DNA of 14,334 bases, from NCBI GenBank assembly GCA_004375885.1, contig SOJG01000096.1, forward strand, positions 1 to 14,334, in the 5' to 3' direction. A program made the position numbers and the translations under genes. This stretch comes from Dehalococcoidia bacterium. GTDB taxonomy: Bacteria; Chloroflexota; Dehalococcoidia; GIF9; AB-539-J10. The notes under the pieces are model-generated. The model saw nothing but the letters and a program-made list of their open reading frames with translations, was not told the DNA's origin and made no database searches. Shown here piece after piece: positions 1 through 7,496 of this stretch (within the stretch, counting starts at the first letter, position 1; every line of letters begins with the position of its first letter).

Positions 1-665
1 ACAAGCCTGCCCGCGGCAGCGAGGTGAGCCAGACGGGTGGGTTCAGGAAGTCTATAGCCTCGGCAGCACTTCGCCACCCACTCCAGAGCCGATGCCAGGT
101 TAGTCTTGTGCCCCACGGAAACATATACCGGTCTCACTCCGGACTTAGTCCTCAACGCCGCTCCGATGACCTCACCATTATCAAGCAGTTCAGCGTGAGA
201 ACCCGCCTCTTCTCCCACGGGCCCGTGCCGGCCACAAAGGATGGATTTTGCACAGCCTATGGTAGGCAGATCAAGAAGCAGCCCCACGTGCGAGGCGAGC
301 CCAAGCCTCCTGGGATGGGCAATGCCCTGCCCATCAATCAGAATGAGATCGGGAACATTATGTAGTTTCTTACATGCGGCCAGAATTAAGGGGGTCTCTC
401 GAAACGAAAGCAGCCCGGGAACATAGGGAAATGCCACCCTGCCTTCGACTACCTGTATCTCAACCACGCTAAGTTCAGGATAGCGTAGAATTACCACTGC
501 GCCTCTTGCTACGCCCTGAGCATGTGGAGCAGATATGTCAATACCAGCAACAAGGCCTAGCTTACCGACTACGTTTTCAGCGACCACCCTTTTCGCCAGG
601 CTCAACTGTATTTCTCTCGCTTTGGCAACACTCACCTCCCACCCGTGTAATGTATGCACCCTCAC
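1..665 (-). CDS. nfi: Endonuclease V (deoxyinosine 3' endonuclease), 3' end cut by window edge
   Basis: This enzyme nicks DNA near deaminated bases, chiefly hypoxanthine, to start repair; it acts in the cytoplasm and needs Mg2+. Reading the minus strand from a GTG at 665 gives 221 uninterrupted codons. The fold's three acidic metal ligands are visible: Asp43 in VAGIDIS, Glu90 in PYVPGLLSFRETP and Asp111 in LILIDGQGIAHPRRLG. The strand-separating wedge is PYVPG with Tyr81. The C-terminal RLPEPTRLAH motif is also present. The N-terminus LHGWEV, with His7 and Trp9, lines up almost residue for residue with the Thermotoga maritima enzyme. That decides for 665 or the next GTG at 659 over the GTG at 635, which sits beside an SD-like GGGAGG. 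The usual family length is about 220-225 residues, so only a few C-terminal residues should be missing. There is no ATG start, and the gene lies divergent to the ATPase operon. Identity is near certain; the start is probable. Confidence 0.95.
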   Translation of the reverse strand, partial: MRVHTLHGWEVSVAKAREIQLSLAKRVVAENVVGKLGLVAGIDISAPHAQGVARGAVVILRYPELSVVEIQVVEGRVAFPYVPGLLSFRETPLILAACKKLHNVPDLILIDGQGIAHPRRLGLASHVGLLLDLPTIGCAKSILCGRHGPVGEEAGSHAELLDNGEVIGAALRTKSGVRPVYVSVGHKTNLASALEWVAKCCRGYRLPEPTRLAHLAAAGRL

Positions 666-672
666 ATCTCAA

Positions 673-700
673 ATTATAGAGCATTTCGCTCCACTAACAA
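673..700 (-). promoter_or_regulatory. Sigma70-type promoter of endonuclease V, leaderless arrangement
   Basis: On the minus strand there is a perfect TATAAT at 678-673 and TTGTTA (4 of 6 to consensus) at 700-695, separated by 16 bases. Only seven bases separate TATAAT from the GTG at 665-663, which is where transcription would be expected to begin. The mRNA would therefore start at or within a base or two of the start codon, with no ribosome-binding site. This is a sequence prediction only. Confidence 0.7.
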
Positions 701-705
701 ACTCC

Positions 706-736
706 GAAGCTGCTGACCGCTAAGGAATCTAGCTTC
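706..736. repeat. Short inverted repeat between the divergent promoters
   Basis: GAAGCT at 706-711 and AGCTTC at 731-736 form a 6-base inverted repeat with 19 bases between the arms. It lies between the -35 boxes of the two divergent promoters, where a shared regulator could bind. Six-base arms arise easily by chance, so this is only a candidate operator. Confidence 0.2.
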
Positions 737-752
737 TTACCCGAGGTATCGA

Positions 753-781
753 TTGCCAAAACCGAACTCCTCTGCTATAAT
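753..781 (+). promoter_or_regulatory. Promoter of the V/A-type ATPase operon
   Basis: TTGCCA (5 of 6 to the sigma70 consensus) at 753-758 and a perfect TATAAT at 776-781 are separated by the optimal 17 bases. Transcription would start near 788. That leaves a leader of about 105 bases before the first ATG at 894, which has AGGAG at 881-885. No terminator or riboswitch could be recognised in this leader. It is the only one of the four predicted promoters here that gives a conventional leader. Confidence 0.8.
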
Positions 782-893
782 CGCCAGCGTAGCCAACCGT
801 CACTTACCGGAAGGTTGTCCACCCAATTGCAGAAGAAGACTATGTGCAAGCCCTGTCTAGCGCCGACCCAAGGAACTACCAGGAGAGTGTGTT

Positions 894-1205
894 ATGTCCG
901 AGAGAGTCGCTGATAGCGTGGAAGCGATCGAGGCTGAAGCTGAAAAGATGCTCCAGGAGGCGTCGACCAGAGCCAACGAGATTCTCCTTGAAGCCAGGGA
1001 AGAGGCCAGGAGAATACTCTCCTCTCCGCTGCCTCTCGATGCGGTGAGAACTGAATGCGACAGGATTGTGAGTAAGGCCAGAGCGGAGGCCGACGAAGCA
1101 ATCAAGGACTCTAAGAGGCAGGCGGCTGAAATCGGCATCGATGCTGATAAGAAGCTGGAGGAGATCACGAAGCGCGTGGTGAGTATCGTCGCGGGTAAGA
1201 ATTAA
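894..1205 (+). CDS. V/A-type ATPase peripheral stalk subunit H (G-like)
   Basis: This is a small peripheral-stalk protein that pairs with subunit E to form the elastic stator connecting the catalytic head to membrane subunit I. The 103-residue product is almost entirely charged and alanine-rich helix (runs such as EAIEAEAEKMLQEA and EAREEARRIL), as expected for the right-handed coiled coil of AhaH/subunit G. It has no catalytic motifs, so the assignment rests on size, composition and first position in an H-I-K-E-C-F-A-B-D operon. The ATG at 894 has AGGAG eight bases upstream. The stop at 1203-1205 is one base before the next ATG, suggesting translational coupling. Remote homologues of this subunit diverge strongly, but the context makes the call firm. 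Confidence 0.85.
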   Translation: MSERVADSVEAIEAEAEKMLQEASTRANEILLEAREEARRILSSPLPLDAVRTECDRIVSKARAEADEAIKDSKRQAAEIGIDADKKLEEITKRVVSIVAGKN

Positions 1206-1206
1206 C

Positions 1207-3195
1207 ATGGTGCCTCTAATCGTCAATACACCTGAGCCTATGGTCAAGGTCAGGGTAGTAACTACTAAGGATCACTCCACCAAGGCCCTCAAAGTTCTGC
1301 ACACCGCCGGTGTGCTTCATGTTGAAGAGAGCGAAGAGTTGAAGCCCGTGGACAAGGAAACCATTGAGCAGGAACGAAGGACAATCAGTGACCTGGTGGC
1401 GAGCATCAACGACCTACTGGCCCACATTCCCAAGGGGGAAAGAATATCGCTGAGAGAGGATGTGGAGGTGATCTACACCAGACCCTTTGACGAAGTCGCC
1501 GCCGAAGTAAGACCGCTATGTACCAAGCTCAACAACATGCATCAAAGGGCGGCTACGCTCAACGAGGAGCTTGCGGAGACAGCAGAACTGCAGAGATATC
1601 TCAGCCCTATTGGGCAACGACTTGATATCAGGCTAAGAGACTTGTCTTTTTCCGGAAGCTATCTTTTCTCTCAAGTCTTCATTGTTCCAGATGAGGAATA
1701 TGAAGCTCTATGCCGTACCATCAAACATCAGCTCCTTGAGAGCATCGCTATCGCATTGCGGAGCGAGGTCATCTTCTACGTAGTCGGCAGAACTGAAGAC
1801 CGAAAGACGATAGAGTCTGCGGTCAAGAGTGGTGGCGGCAAGGTCCTGGACATACCAGGAGAGGATTTGACGGTGCGACGGTTCCTTGAGGTCGCCGCCG
1901 GCAAGATTCACAGTGTCGAAGAGGAAACAGAAAAGCTTAACACCCAGATCGATAACATAACCAAGGAGAGCTCAGAGAAGCTCGTCCTGTTCAGGGAGGC
2001 AATGTCGGCAGAAGCGGACAGGCTGGCAGTTTTGGAGAAAGCCTCTGAGGCAAGGTATGTCACTTTGATCGAGGGGTGGATGCCAGAGAGTAGTCTCGAA
2101 GCTACAATCTCTCAGCTCAAGGATAGCATAAGCCATGTGTTCATTGACACGAGGGGGCCAGAGGAAGGAGAGGAACCGCCCACCAAGCTGAGGAACGTAA
2201 CCGCGCTTAAGCCGTTCGAAGTCATTGTGAATCTGTTCGGTACGCCGAAGTATAACGAATGGGACCCCACACCGATAGTAGCATATTCGTTCGCCGCGTT
2301 CTTCGGCCTCATGCTTTGCGATGTAGTCTATGCAATCGGCATCATACTGGCCACAAGATTCGTAATACGTAGATTTGTTGACGACCCCTATTCGGAAGGT
2401 TACAGGCTGTTCCAAAGAGTACTCTACATCAGCGGAGCAGTTGCCCTCGTACTCGGCTTACTGACCGGGAATTACCTTGGAGATGTGTACTACCTCCTCT
2501 TCGGACTCGAGAGCGCCGCCCTCCTGGAGCCTGTAAGAGACATGCTCACCAATCCGATTTCCTTCATAATCCTTTCCATCATACTGGGCCTGATTCACGT
2601 AAACATAGCTCACGTAATGGCGTTGATTCGTGGGGTGAGAAGAGGGGACAGAGGCGCAGTGGTGAACAAGATTGCACTCTTTGCACTCCAGCTCTTCGGC
2701 ATTCCTGTAATCCTACTATGGTTATTCAATATATCTCTGCCGGTGAGTCCGGGCACATACACCATCTTCATGTACATTGTGGGTGCCAGCGTGATAGCCA
2801 TCATTGTGTCTTCTTTCATGCAGCAAGGTGCCCTGGGCGCTATCTTTTGGATCCTGGATCTGACCGGTCTTCTTGGCGACGTGATGTCATATGCCAGGCT
2901 GGCCGGCGTTGGCCTGGCCACATTCTACCTGGCGTCGAGCTTCAACATGCTGGCACAGGAGTTCTCTGGACTCATACCGGGCGCGGTGGGAGTCATCGTT
3001 GGCGTTATCATAGCGGTTGGAGTCCTGATCTTCGGGCATTTTATCAACCTTGCTCTTAGCGGTATCGGTTGCTTCGTACATTCCTTGAGACTGTGTTTCG
3101 TCGAGTTCCTATCCAAGTTTTACGAAGGTGGTGGTGAGGATTATAGTCCATTACAACTGAAGACGCGACCTGTATTTGTCAAAGAAAGGGCTTAG
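1207..3195 (+). CDS. ntpI: V/A-type ATPase membrane subunit I (a-subunit)
   Basis: This is the stator membrane subunit, which holds the two ion half-channels beside the K ring. The 662 residues divide into a soluble N-terminal arm (about 1-335, including a coiled coil around 235-280) and a membrane domain (about 355-640) with roughly eight hydrophobic segments. The signatures are ILDLTGLLGDVMSYARLAG, with Arg564, and the HSLRLCFVEFLSKFYEGGG block, with Arg628. These arginines match the pair that faces the ring carboxylate in this family. The start at 1207 follows the previous stop by one base and has no clear Shine-Dalgarno. An internal ATG at 1240 would also give a family-like N-terminus (MVKVRVVTT), so the first 11 residues are uncertain. 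The gene ends just before the strong ribosome-binding site of subunit K. Confidence 0.96.
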   Translation: MVPLIVNTPEPMVKVRVVTTKDHSTKALKVLHTAGVLHVEESEELKPVDKETIEQERRTISDLVASINDLLAHIPKGERISLREDVEVIYTRPFDEVAAEVRPLCTKLNNMHQRAATLNEELAETAELQRYLSPIGQRLDIRLRDLSFSGSYLFSQVFIVPDEEYEALCRTIKHQLLESIAIALRSEVIFYVVGRTEDRKTIESAVKSGGGKVLDIPGEDLTVRRFLEVAAGKIHSVEEETEKLNTQIDNITKESSEKLVLFREAMSAEADRLAVLEKASEARYVTLIEGWMPESSLEATISQLKDSISHVFIDTRGPEEGEEPPTKLRNVTALKPFEVIVNLFGTPKYNEWDPTPIVAYSFAAFFGLMLCDVVYAIGIILATRFVIRRFVDDPYSEGYRLFQRVLYISGAVALVLGLLTGNYLGDVYYLLFGLESAALLEPVRDMLTNPISFIILSIILGLIHVNIAHVMALIRGVRRGDRGAVVNKIALFALQLFGIPVILLWLFNISLPVSPGTYTIFMYIVGASVIAIIVSSFMQQGALGAIFWILDLTGLLGDVMSYARLAGVGLATFYLASSFNMLAQEFSGLIPGAVGVIVGVIIAVGVLIFGHFINLALSGIGCFVHSLRLCFVEFLSKFYEGGGEDYSPLQLKTRPVFVKERA

Positions 3196-3206
3196 AAAAG
3201 GAGGTG
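3196..3206 (+). promoter_or_regulatory. Exceptionally strong ribosome-binding site of subunit K
   Basis: The run AAAAGGAGGTG directly follows the subunit I stop codon. Its last nine bases match the 16S anti-Shine-Dalgarno sequence perfectly. It sits seven bases before the ATG at 3214, an ideal distance. It is the strongest such site in the window and serves the subunit needed in most copies. Confidence 0.85.
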
Positions 3207-3213
3207 TAAAAAC

Positions 3214-3681
3214 ATGATAGATCCAAGCGCGTTGGCTTCCTTCGGTAGTACGCTGGCGTTGGCTGGTGGTTTGGCCGGTTCAGCTATAGGTATTGCCATT
3301 GCTGCCTCAGCTGGCCTCGCTACCTTGTCCGAGGATCCCAAACAGCTCAGGAACGTGATAATACTGGCATCATTGCCAATGACGCAGTCCTTCTACGGGC
3401 TGATAGTGCTCATACTCGTATTACAGCAAGTAGCTCCCGGATTGCCTGCCGCTGGCAGCGGTGGTTTTCAAGTGCTCGGTGTTTGCCTGATCGCCACTTC
3501 TGCCTTTGCTGCCTCAGCCATATACCAAGGCATGGTCTGCGCCTCGGGTATCTCAATGCTACCCAAGACCGCTGGGAAAATACTAACCAGCTCTATGATG
3601 CTGGCAGTCTTCGTTGAGCTGATAGCCGTTCTTGCCCTGGTGTTCAGCATAATGGCGTTCACCATGCTTGGCGTAATGTAG
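3214..3681 (+). CDS. ntpK: V/A-type ATPase proteolipid subunit K (c-ring), predicted Na+-binding
   Basis: This is the rotor-ring subunit that carries ions across the membrane. The 155 residues form two fused helical hairpins, four membrane helices at about 9-36, 46-72, 85-112 and 124-152, as in 16-kDa K subunits. Only the second hairpin carries the ion-binding carboxylate, Glu135 in MLAVFVELIAVL. The first hairpin has LPMTQSFYG in its place. The side chains known to hold Na+ in Enterococcus hirae NtpK (Leu61, Thr64, Gln65, Gln110, Glu139, with Tyr68 bonding the Glu) have clear counterparts here: Leu54, Thr57, Gln58, Gln105, Glu135 and Tyr61. Identity is certain. Na+ specificity is an inference from these residues, since the ion used has not been measured. 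One carboxylate per four helices gives a ring with few ions per turn, a ratio usually associated with pumping. Confidence 0.96.
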   Translation: MIDPSALASFGSTLALAGGLAGSAIGIAIAASAGLATLSEDPKQLRNVIILASLPMTQSFYGLIVLILVLQQVAPGLPAAGSGGFQVLGVCLIATSAFAASAIYQGMVCASGISMLPKTAGKILTSSMMLAVFVELIAVLALVFSIMAFTMLGVM

Positions 3682-3690
3682 AGGTGCTTC

Positions 3691-4278
3691 ATGGGAATGG
3701 ACAAGATAAGGGACGCCATCATCTCCAAGGTCGAGGCAGAGGCCGGAGACATAGCCGTTGAAGCTAAGGAAAAGGGACAGGAAGAAATAGAGAAGGCCAA
3801 AAGACAGCGGGAGTTGAGGTTCGACGAAGAGAGGCGCAGATTGTTGGGAGAGGCAGAGGAGGAAGCGGCCAGAATTCTAGCTCAGGCCTCCATACAAGCG
3901 AGACAGCAGCTATCGAGTGCGAAAGCTGATGCAATCGCTAGGGCAGTCCACGGGGCCCGGCAGGAGCTGTCCAGAAGTTCAAGCGACCAAACCGCCCTGC
4001 TGCGCTTGATCAGGGAGGCTGCGGCGGGGCTCAGTGCGGACAAGGTCAGAATCTACGTCTCTCCCAGGGATGTCGGCACTGTAAGAAGATTCCTGGAGAC
4101 TGATGAAGAGCTATCTCGCACGATCGTCGAGATCAGGGAATCCAATTGCCTGGGCGGGGCCATAGCCGAGGATATTGAGGGAAAATTCAGGATAGATAAC
4201 ACCTATGAGACCAGACTCGAGATGCTGCTACCCAGGTTATTGCCCGAGATCAATGAGAAGCTCTTCAAATCGCCATAG
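3691..4278 (+). CDS. ntpE: V/A-type ATPase peripheral stalk subunit E
   Basis: Subunit E pairs with subunit H/G in the peripheral stalk, and its globular C-terminus binds the top of subunit B. The 195 residues show a long charged helix at about 1-105 (stretches such as EAKEKGQEEIEKAKRQR and LLGEAEEEAARILAQAS) followed by a mixed alpha/beta domain at about 110-195, the normal family layout and length. GAGGTG at 3681-3686, overlapping the subunit K stop, gives a site four bases before the ATG at 3691. An ATG at 3697 would be an alternative and changes only two residues. The position between K and C is standard for archaeal-type operons. Confidence is high from layout plus context. Confidence 0.93.
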   Translation: MGMDKIRDAIISKVEAEAGDIAVEAKEKGQEEIEKAKRQRELRFDEERRRLLGEAEEEAARILAQASIQARQQLSSAKADAIARAVHGARQELSRSSSDQTALLRLIREAAAGLSADKVRIYVSPRDVGTVRRFLETDEELSRTIVEIRESNCLGGAIAEDIEGKFRIDNTYETRLEMLLPRLLPEINEKLFKSP

Positions 4279-4287
4279 GGCAATGTC

Positions 4288-5322
4288 GTGCTTACTCTAA
4301 AATACGCATTCATATCGGCTTATCTGAAGGCTCAGGAGGCCAGACTGGTGACCTCCGAGCATATAGATAGATTGGCAACCGCGCCCAATATACGGGATGC
4401 ACTGGCAGCCGTGAGGGAGACCGACGTAGGAAGCTATTTGGAGGAAGTGCCCGTCAACAGCTTCGATGACCTGGATGAATACTTGTGGAGGTATCTTGCC
4501 CAGCGCTTTGCTTACATACAGTCGTTCAAGCTCTTGCCACAGGATGTCCACAAGACACTGAGAGCCTATATAGTGAAGTACGATATCTTGAATATCAAGG
4601 CTGCTCTACGGGGCCTCTTAGCTTCCAAGAAAGCCAAGATGATACCACTGGGAGTGATCCATAGTAATGGCCTCCTGGATGGGCTTTCCGCTGCGGAGAA
4701 TGTGGATGACATCATCCGGATACTCAGCAAGTGCGGGCTGGACAATTATGCCCCTGCTCTGGAAAAGCACAAGATGGACAAGGGCTCAAAGCCCAAGGTT
4801 CTTGTCGAAGCTACCTTAGACGGTCAGTATTATACAAGCATGCTGAACGTAGCAAGAAAAATACAGGATGGTGCTGTGCTCACCAGAGCCCTGGGCCTAA
4901 TGATAGATTTGGCAAACCTGCAGATCGTCCTGAGAGCTATAATCGGAGGCATCGGACTTGAGGCTGCTGGATGTACCATTGCCGGCGGATACAGGATTAC
5001 AGACAAAACAGCCAATGAGTTACTATCCCTAAGAATCGCCGACATACCTGACAGACTGGAGGACAGCCAATATCACGACATAGCGAGTGAGGTATCCGCC
5101 AGTTATGATAGAACCAAAAGCATCACGGCTGTAGATGAAATTGTCGATAAGCATAAGTTCAGGATGCTCAAGGAAGTGTTGTCCCCGAGAGTGCTATCCC
5201 CACTAGTGATGGCCTGGTATTTAGTCCTCAAAGAAGTTGAGATACGGAACTTGCGCCTGGTCCTAAAAGCGATAGTCGATGGTATGCCGGTTCAGGACAT
5301 AAAGAATTACCTGGTGCTGTGA
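4288..5322 (+). CDS. ntpC: V/A-type ATPase subunit C (d-like funnel subunit), GTG start
   Basis: Subunit C is the funnel-shaped protein that seats the D-F shaft on the K ring, passing torque between them. The 344 residues are mostly helical and within the usual 320-390 range. The N-terminus LKYAFISAYLKAQEARL and the C-terminal EVEIRNLRLVLKAIVDG, resembling the conserved E-x-x-N-(L/I)-R element near the C-terminus, support the family. The best start is GTG at 4288, with AGGG at 4277-4280 overlapping the subunit E stop. The nearby ATG at 4283 is out of frame. A GTG start with a weak site fits a subunit present once per complex. The gap to subunit F is only four bases. Confidence 0.93.
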   Translation: MLTLKYAFISAYLKAQEARLVTSEHIDRLATAPNIRDALAAVRETDVGSYLEEVPVNSFDDLDEYLWRYLAQRFAYIQSFKLLPQDVHKTLRAYIVKYDILNIKAALRGLLASKKAKMIPLGVIHSNGLLDGLSAAENVDDIIRILSKCGLDNYAPALEKHKMDKGSKPKVLVEATLDGQYYTSMLNVARKIQDGAVLTRALGLMIDLANLQIVLRAIIGGIGLEAAGCTIAGGYRITDKTANELLSLRIADIPDRLEDSQYHDIASEVSASYDRTKSITAVDEIVDKHKFRMLKEVLSPRVLSPLVMAWYLVLKEVEIRNLRLVLKAIVDGMPVQDIKNYLVL

Positions 5323-5326
5323 CACG

Positions 5327-5677
5327 ATGCCCATCGAACATTTAGATGTAGCTATCATAGGAGACGAGGAACTGGTCAACGCGCTGAGACTGGCCGGTAT
5401 CAGCAGGCATTACATGATAGAGGACGATCATAACATCCGCGAAAATGTGAGGGAAGCGCTGACCGAGTTGCTAGCCGAGCCTGATGTCGGACTGGTGATG
5501 ATTTTAGAGGGCTATGCACAGTATGTCGAAGACCTGATGGCCGGAATCAGAAAAGGGAAGGGAGTGACTCCAGTAATTGTGGAAGTCCCATCGAAGCTCG
5601 GCACGAAGTACCCGGATACCAGGGAATACTACAGGCAGCGCATAAGAGAAGCGATAGGGTTCGAAGTAGAACTCTGA
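5327..5677 (+). CDS. ntpF: V/A-type ATPase central stalk subunit F
   Basis: Subunit F binds the rotor shaft subunit D and contributes to the regulation of rotation. The 116-residue product starts with a Rossmann-like strand and loop, VAIIGDEELVNALRLAGI, the hallmark IGD-(E)-x-x-x-x-(F/L)-RLAGI of the family. It continues with a second strand, VGLVMILEGYAQYV. The PVIVEVPSKLG stretch is also typical. Length is slightly above the usual 100-110. The ATG at 5327 lies four bases after the subunit C stop and has no evident Shine-Dalgarno, so translation probably depends on re-initiation after C. A 51-base gap with a strong ribosome site follows before subunit A. Confidence 0.95.
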   Translation: MPIEHLDVAIIGDEELVNALRLAGISRHYMIEDDHNIRENVREALTELLAEPDVGLVMILEGYAQYVEDLMAGIRKGKGVTPVIVEVPSKLGTKYPDTREYYRQRIREAIGFEVEL

Positions 5678-5714
5678 GATCATGCAGGAGCACGTCCCCA
5701 GTTCAACGAAGGAC

Positions 5715-5720
5715 AGGAGG
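5715..5720 (+). promoter_or_regulatory. Strong ribosome-binding site of subunit A
   Basis: AGGAGG lies eight bases before the ATG at 5729 and fixes that start. It sits in the 51-base gap after subunit F, the widest gap inside the operon. No promoter or hairpin was recognised in that gap. Confidence 0.8.
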
Positions 5721-5728
5721 ATAAAGAC

Positions 5729-7480
5729 ATGGGCAGAATATGGAGAGTTTCAGGTCCTCTGGTTATCGCCGATGACATGAGAGGTTCCCAGGTTTATGAG
5801 GTTGTCGAGATAGGCGAAGAAGGGCTTGTCGGCGAGATAGTCGGGCTAGAAGGGAACAAGGCCATAATTCAGGCACACGAGGATACTCTGGGGTTGAGAG
5901 TTGGGGAGGTGGTGAGGGGAACGGGAACAGTACTAAGTGCGGAGCTAGGCCCTGGACTCGTGGGCTCCATTTACGATGGGCTGCAGAAATCCTTGCTTGC
6001 CCTGGGTGAGAGTACAGGCCCGTTCATAAAGCGGGGTGCCAAAGCCTCAGCCCTTCCCCGTGAAAGAAAATGGCAGTTCACACCTGAAGTCAAGGTCGGC
6101 GATGCTGTTAGCCAGGGCGACATTATAGGCGTAGTGCCCGAGACTGATCTTATACAACACAGGATAATGGTGCCAGCAGGAGTTAAAGGCACAATAAAGG
6201 AGATACGTCAGGGGGACTATACTGTCGAAGAGCCCATAGCCTGGATAAGACACGATGGTGACGTGAAAGAACTGACGATGATGCAAAAGTGGCCAGTCAG
6301 GAAGCCCAGGCCCTATAAGCAGAGGTTCGATCCTTCGGGCTTACTGACTACCGGCATGCGAATCCTGGATTACATGTTTCCGCTAGCTCTCGGCGGCAAG
6401 GCCTCGATACCCGGAGGCTTTGGCACTGGCAAGACGGTCGCCTTGCAGCAGTTGGCCAGATGGGCTCAGACACATCTCAACATCTACGTTGGCTGCGGCG
6501 AAAGAGGTAACGAGATGGCTGACGTGCTTGTTAGCTTTAGGCAACTAAAAGACCCCAACACAGGACGGTTGCTACAGGAGAAAGAGATCTTTATAGCTAA
6601 CACCTCCAACATGCCCGTTGTCGCCCGGGAGTCAAGCATTTTTGTTGGCATTACCATGGCCGAGTATTTCCGGGACATGGGTTACGATGTCCTGCTGGTG
6701 GCCGATTCCACTTCGAGATGGGCTGAAGCCATGAGGGAGATGAGTGGGAGACTCGAGGAAATGCCGGGGGAGGAAGGCTTCCCTTCGTATATGGGCTCTC
6801 GGCTCTCCTCTTTCTATGAAAGAGCAGGAATGGTTGAATGCTTGGGCAGTCCCGGGAGAAGGGGCTCAGTAACAGTGGCCGGTGCTGTGAGTCCGCCAGG
6901 GGCCGACTTCAGTGAACCGGTAACCCAGAACACGCTCAGAATAATAGATGCCCTGTATTCCTTGGATGTTTCGCTGGCAAACAAGAGACATTTCCCTACC
7001 ATAAACTGGCTCACTAGTTATAGCCTTTATGTGGACGCAGTTAAGGACTGGTGGAACAAGCACGATCCAGGGTGGGAGGATACCAGAGCTAACGCCTTGA
7101 AAGTGCTGCAGCAGGAAGCGGAGCTGGAGGAAATCGTGAGACTCGTAGGCCCAGAAGCCTTACCGGAAGGAGACAAATTGCTGCTCCTTGTCGCCAGGAT
7201 GATACGCGAGGACTTTCTCCAGCAGAGCGCCTATCACGAAGTGGATACCTACTGCGCACCTGTCAAAGCCGGCCTCATGCTCAAGACCATCATGAAGTTC
7301 TACGAGCTGGCCCAGGAGATGCTGAGTTCGCGGGCAGGCATTGACAGCATCCGTTCATCTCCTATGGTCTACAGGATATCGAGGATGAAGGATATACCCA
7401 ACGAAGTCTTTGAGGAAAGAGTCAAGGAATTGTGGTCAGAGATGGAACAGAGCCTGACAGCTGGCAAACGGATTAGTTGA
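5729..7480 (+). CDS. ntpA: V/A-type ATPase catalytic subunit A
   Basis: Subunit A hydrolyses or makes ATP; three copies alternate with subunit B in the head. In the 583 residues the domains run as follows: N-terminal beta barrel (about 1-70), the non-homologous insert that distinguishes A from F-type beta (about 110-190), the nucleotide-binding domain (about 200-440) and a C-terminal helical domain. Visible elements are the P-loop GGFGTGKT at 229-236, the catalytic Glu258 in VGCGERGNEM, the Walker B strand VLLVADSTSRWAEAMRE with Asp326, and EMPGEEGFPSYMGSRLSSFYERAG. The P-loop has Gly230 and Thr233 where many relatives have Pro and Ser, a mild variation. There is no intein, although the family often carries one at the P-loop. 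The start is set by AGGAGG at 5715-5720. Confidence 0.98.
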   Translation: MGRIWRVSGPLVIADDMRGSQVYEVVEIGEEGLVGEIVGLEGNKAIIQAHEDTLGLRVGEVVRGTGTVLSAELGPGLVGSIYDGLQKSLLALGESTGPFIKRGAKASALPRERKWQFTPEVKVGDAVSQGDIIGVVPETDLIQHRIMVPAGVKGTIKEIRQGDYTVEEPIAWIRHDGDVKELTMMQKWPVRKPRPYKQRFDPSGLLTTGMRILDYMFPLALGGKASIPGGFGTGKTVALQQLARWAQTHLNIYVGCGERGNEMADVLVSFRQLKDPNTGRLLQEKEIFIANTSNMPVVARESSIFVGITMAEYFRDMGYDVLLVADSTSRWAEAMREMSGRLEEMPGEEGFPSYMGSRLSSFYERAGMVECLGSPGRRGSVTVAGAVSPPGADFSEPVTQNTLRIIDALYSLDVSLANKRHFPTINWLTSYSLYVDAVKDWWNKHDPGWEDTRANALKVLQQEAELEEIVRLVGPEALPEGDKLLLLVARMIREDFLQQSAYHEVDTYCAPVKAGLMLKTIMKFYELAQEMLSSRAGIDSIRSSPMVYRISRMKDIPNEVFEERVKELWSEMEQSLTAGKRIS

Positions 7481-7483
7481 GAC

Positions 7484-7490
7484 AAGGAGG
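7484..7490 (+). promoter_or_regulatory. Strong ribosome-binding site of subunit B
   Basis: AAGGAGG lies six bases before the ATG at 7497, in the 16-base gap after the subunit A stop. Together with the sites of K and A it is one of the three consensus-quality ribosome sites in the ATPase operon. Confidence 0.8.
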
Positions 7491-7496
7491 ACTTTC

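Noticed and set aside
24..723. Plus-strand open frames at 24-365, 241-426 and 535-723
   Set aside because: They lie opposite the endonuclease V gene (the last mostly over its start and promoter), have no recognisable family features, and the minus-strand reading has all catalytic motifs.
842..913. Possible 23-residue upstream peptide in the ATPase leader, ATG at 842, overlapping the subunit H start
   Set aside because: Only a weak purine run precedes it and nothing shows conservation or regulatory residues; chance is the simpler explanation.
5682..5780. Short open frame starting at the ATG in the gap between subunits F and A
   Set aside because: It overlaps the well-supported subunit A start in another frame and has no clear ribosome site.
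5729..7480. Intein in subunit A
   Set aside because: The P-loop region runs uninterrupted (GGFGTGKT) and total length is the normal 583 residues.
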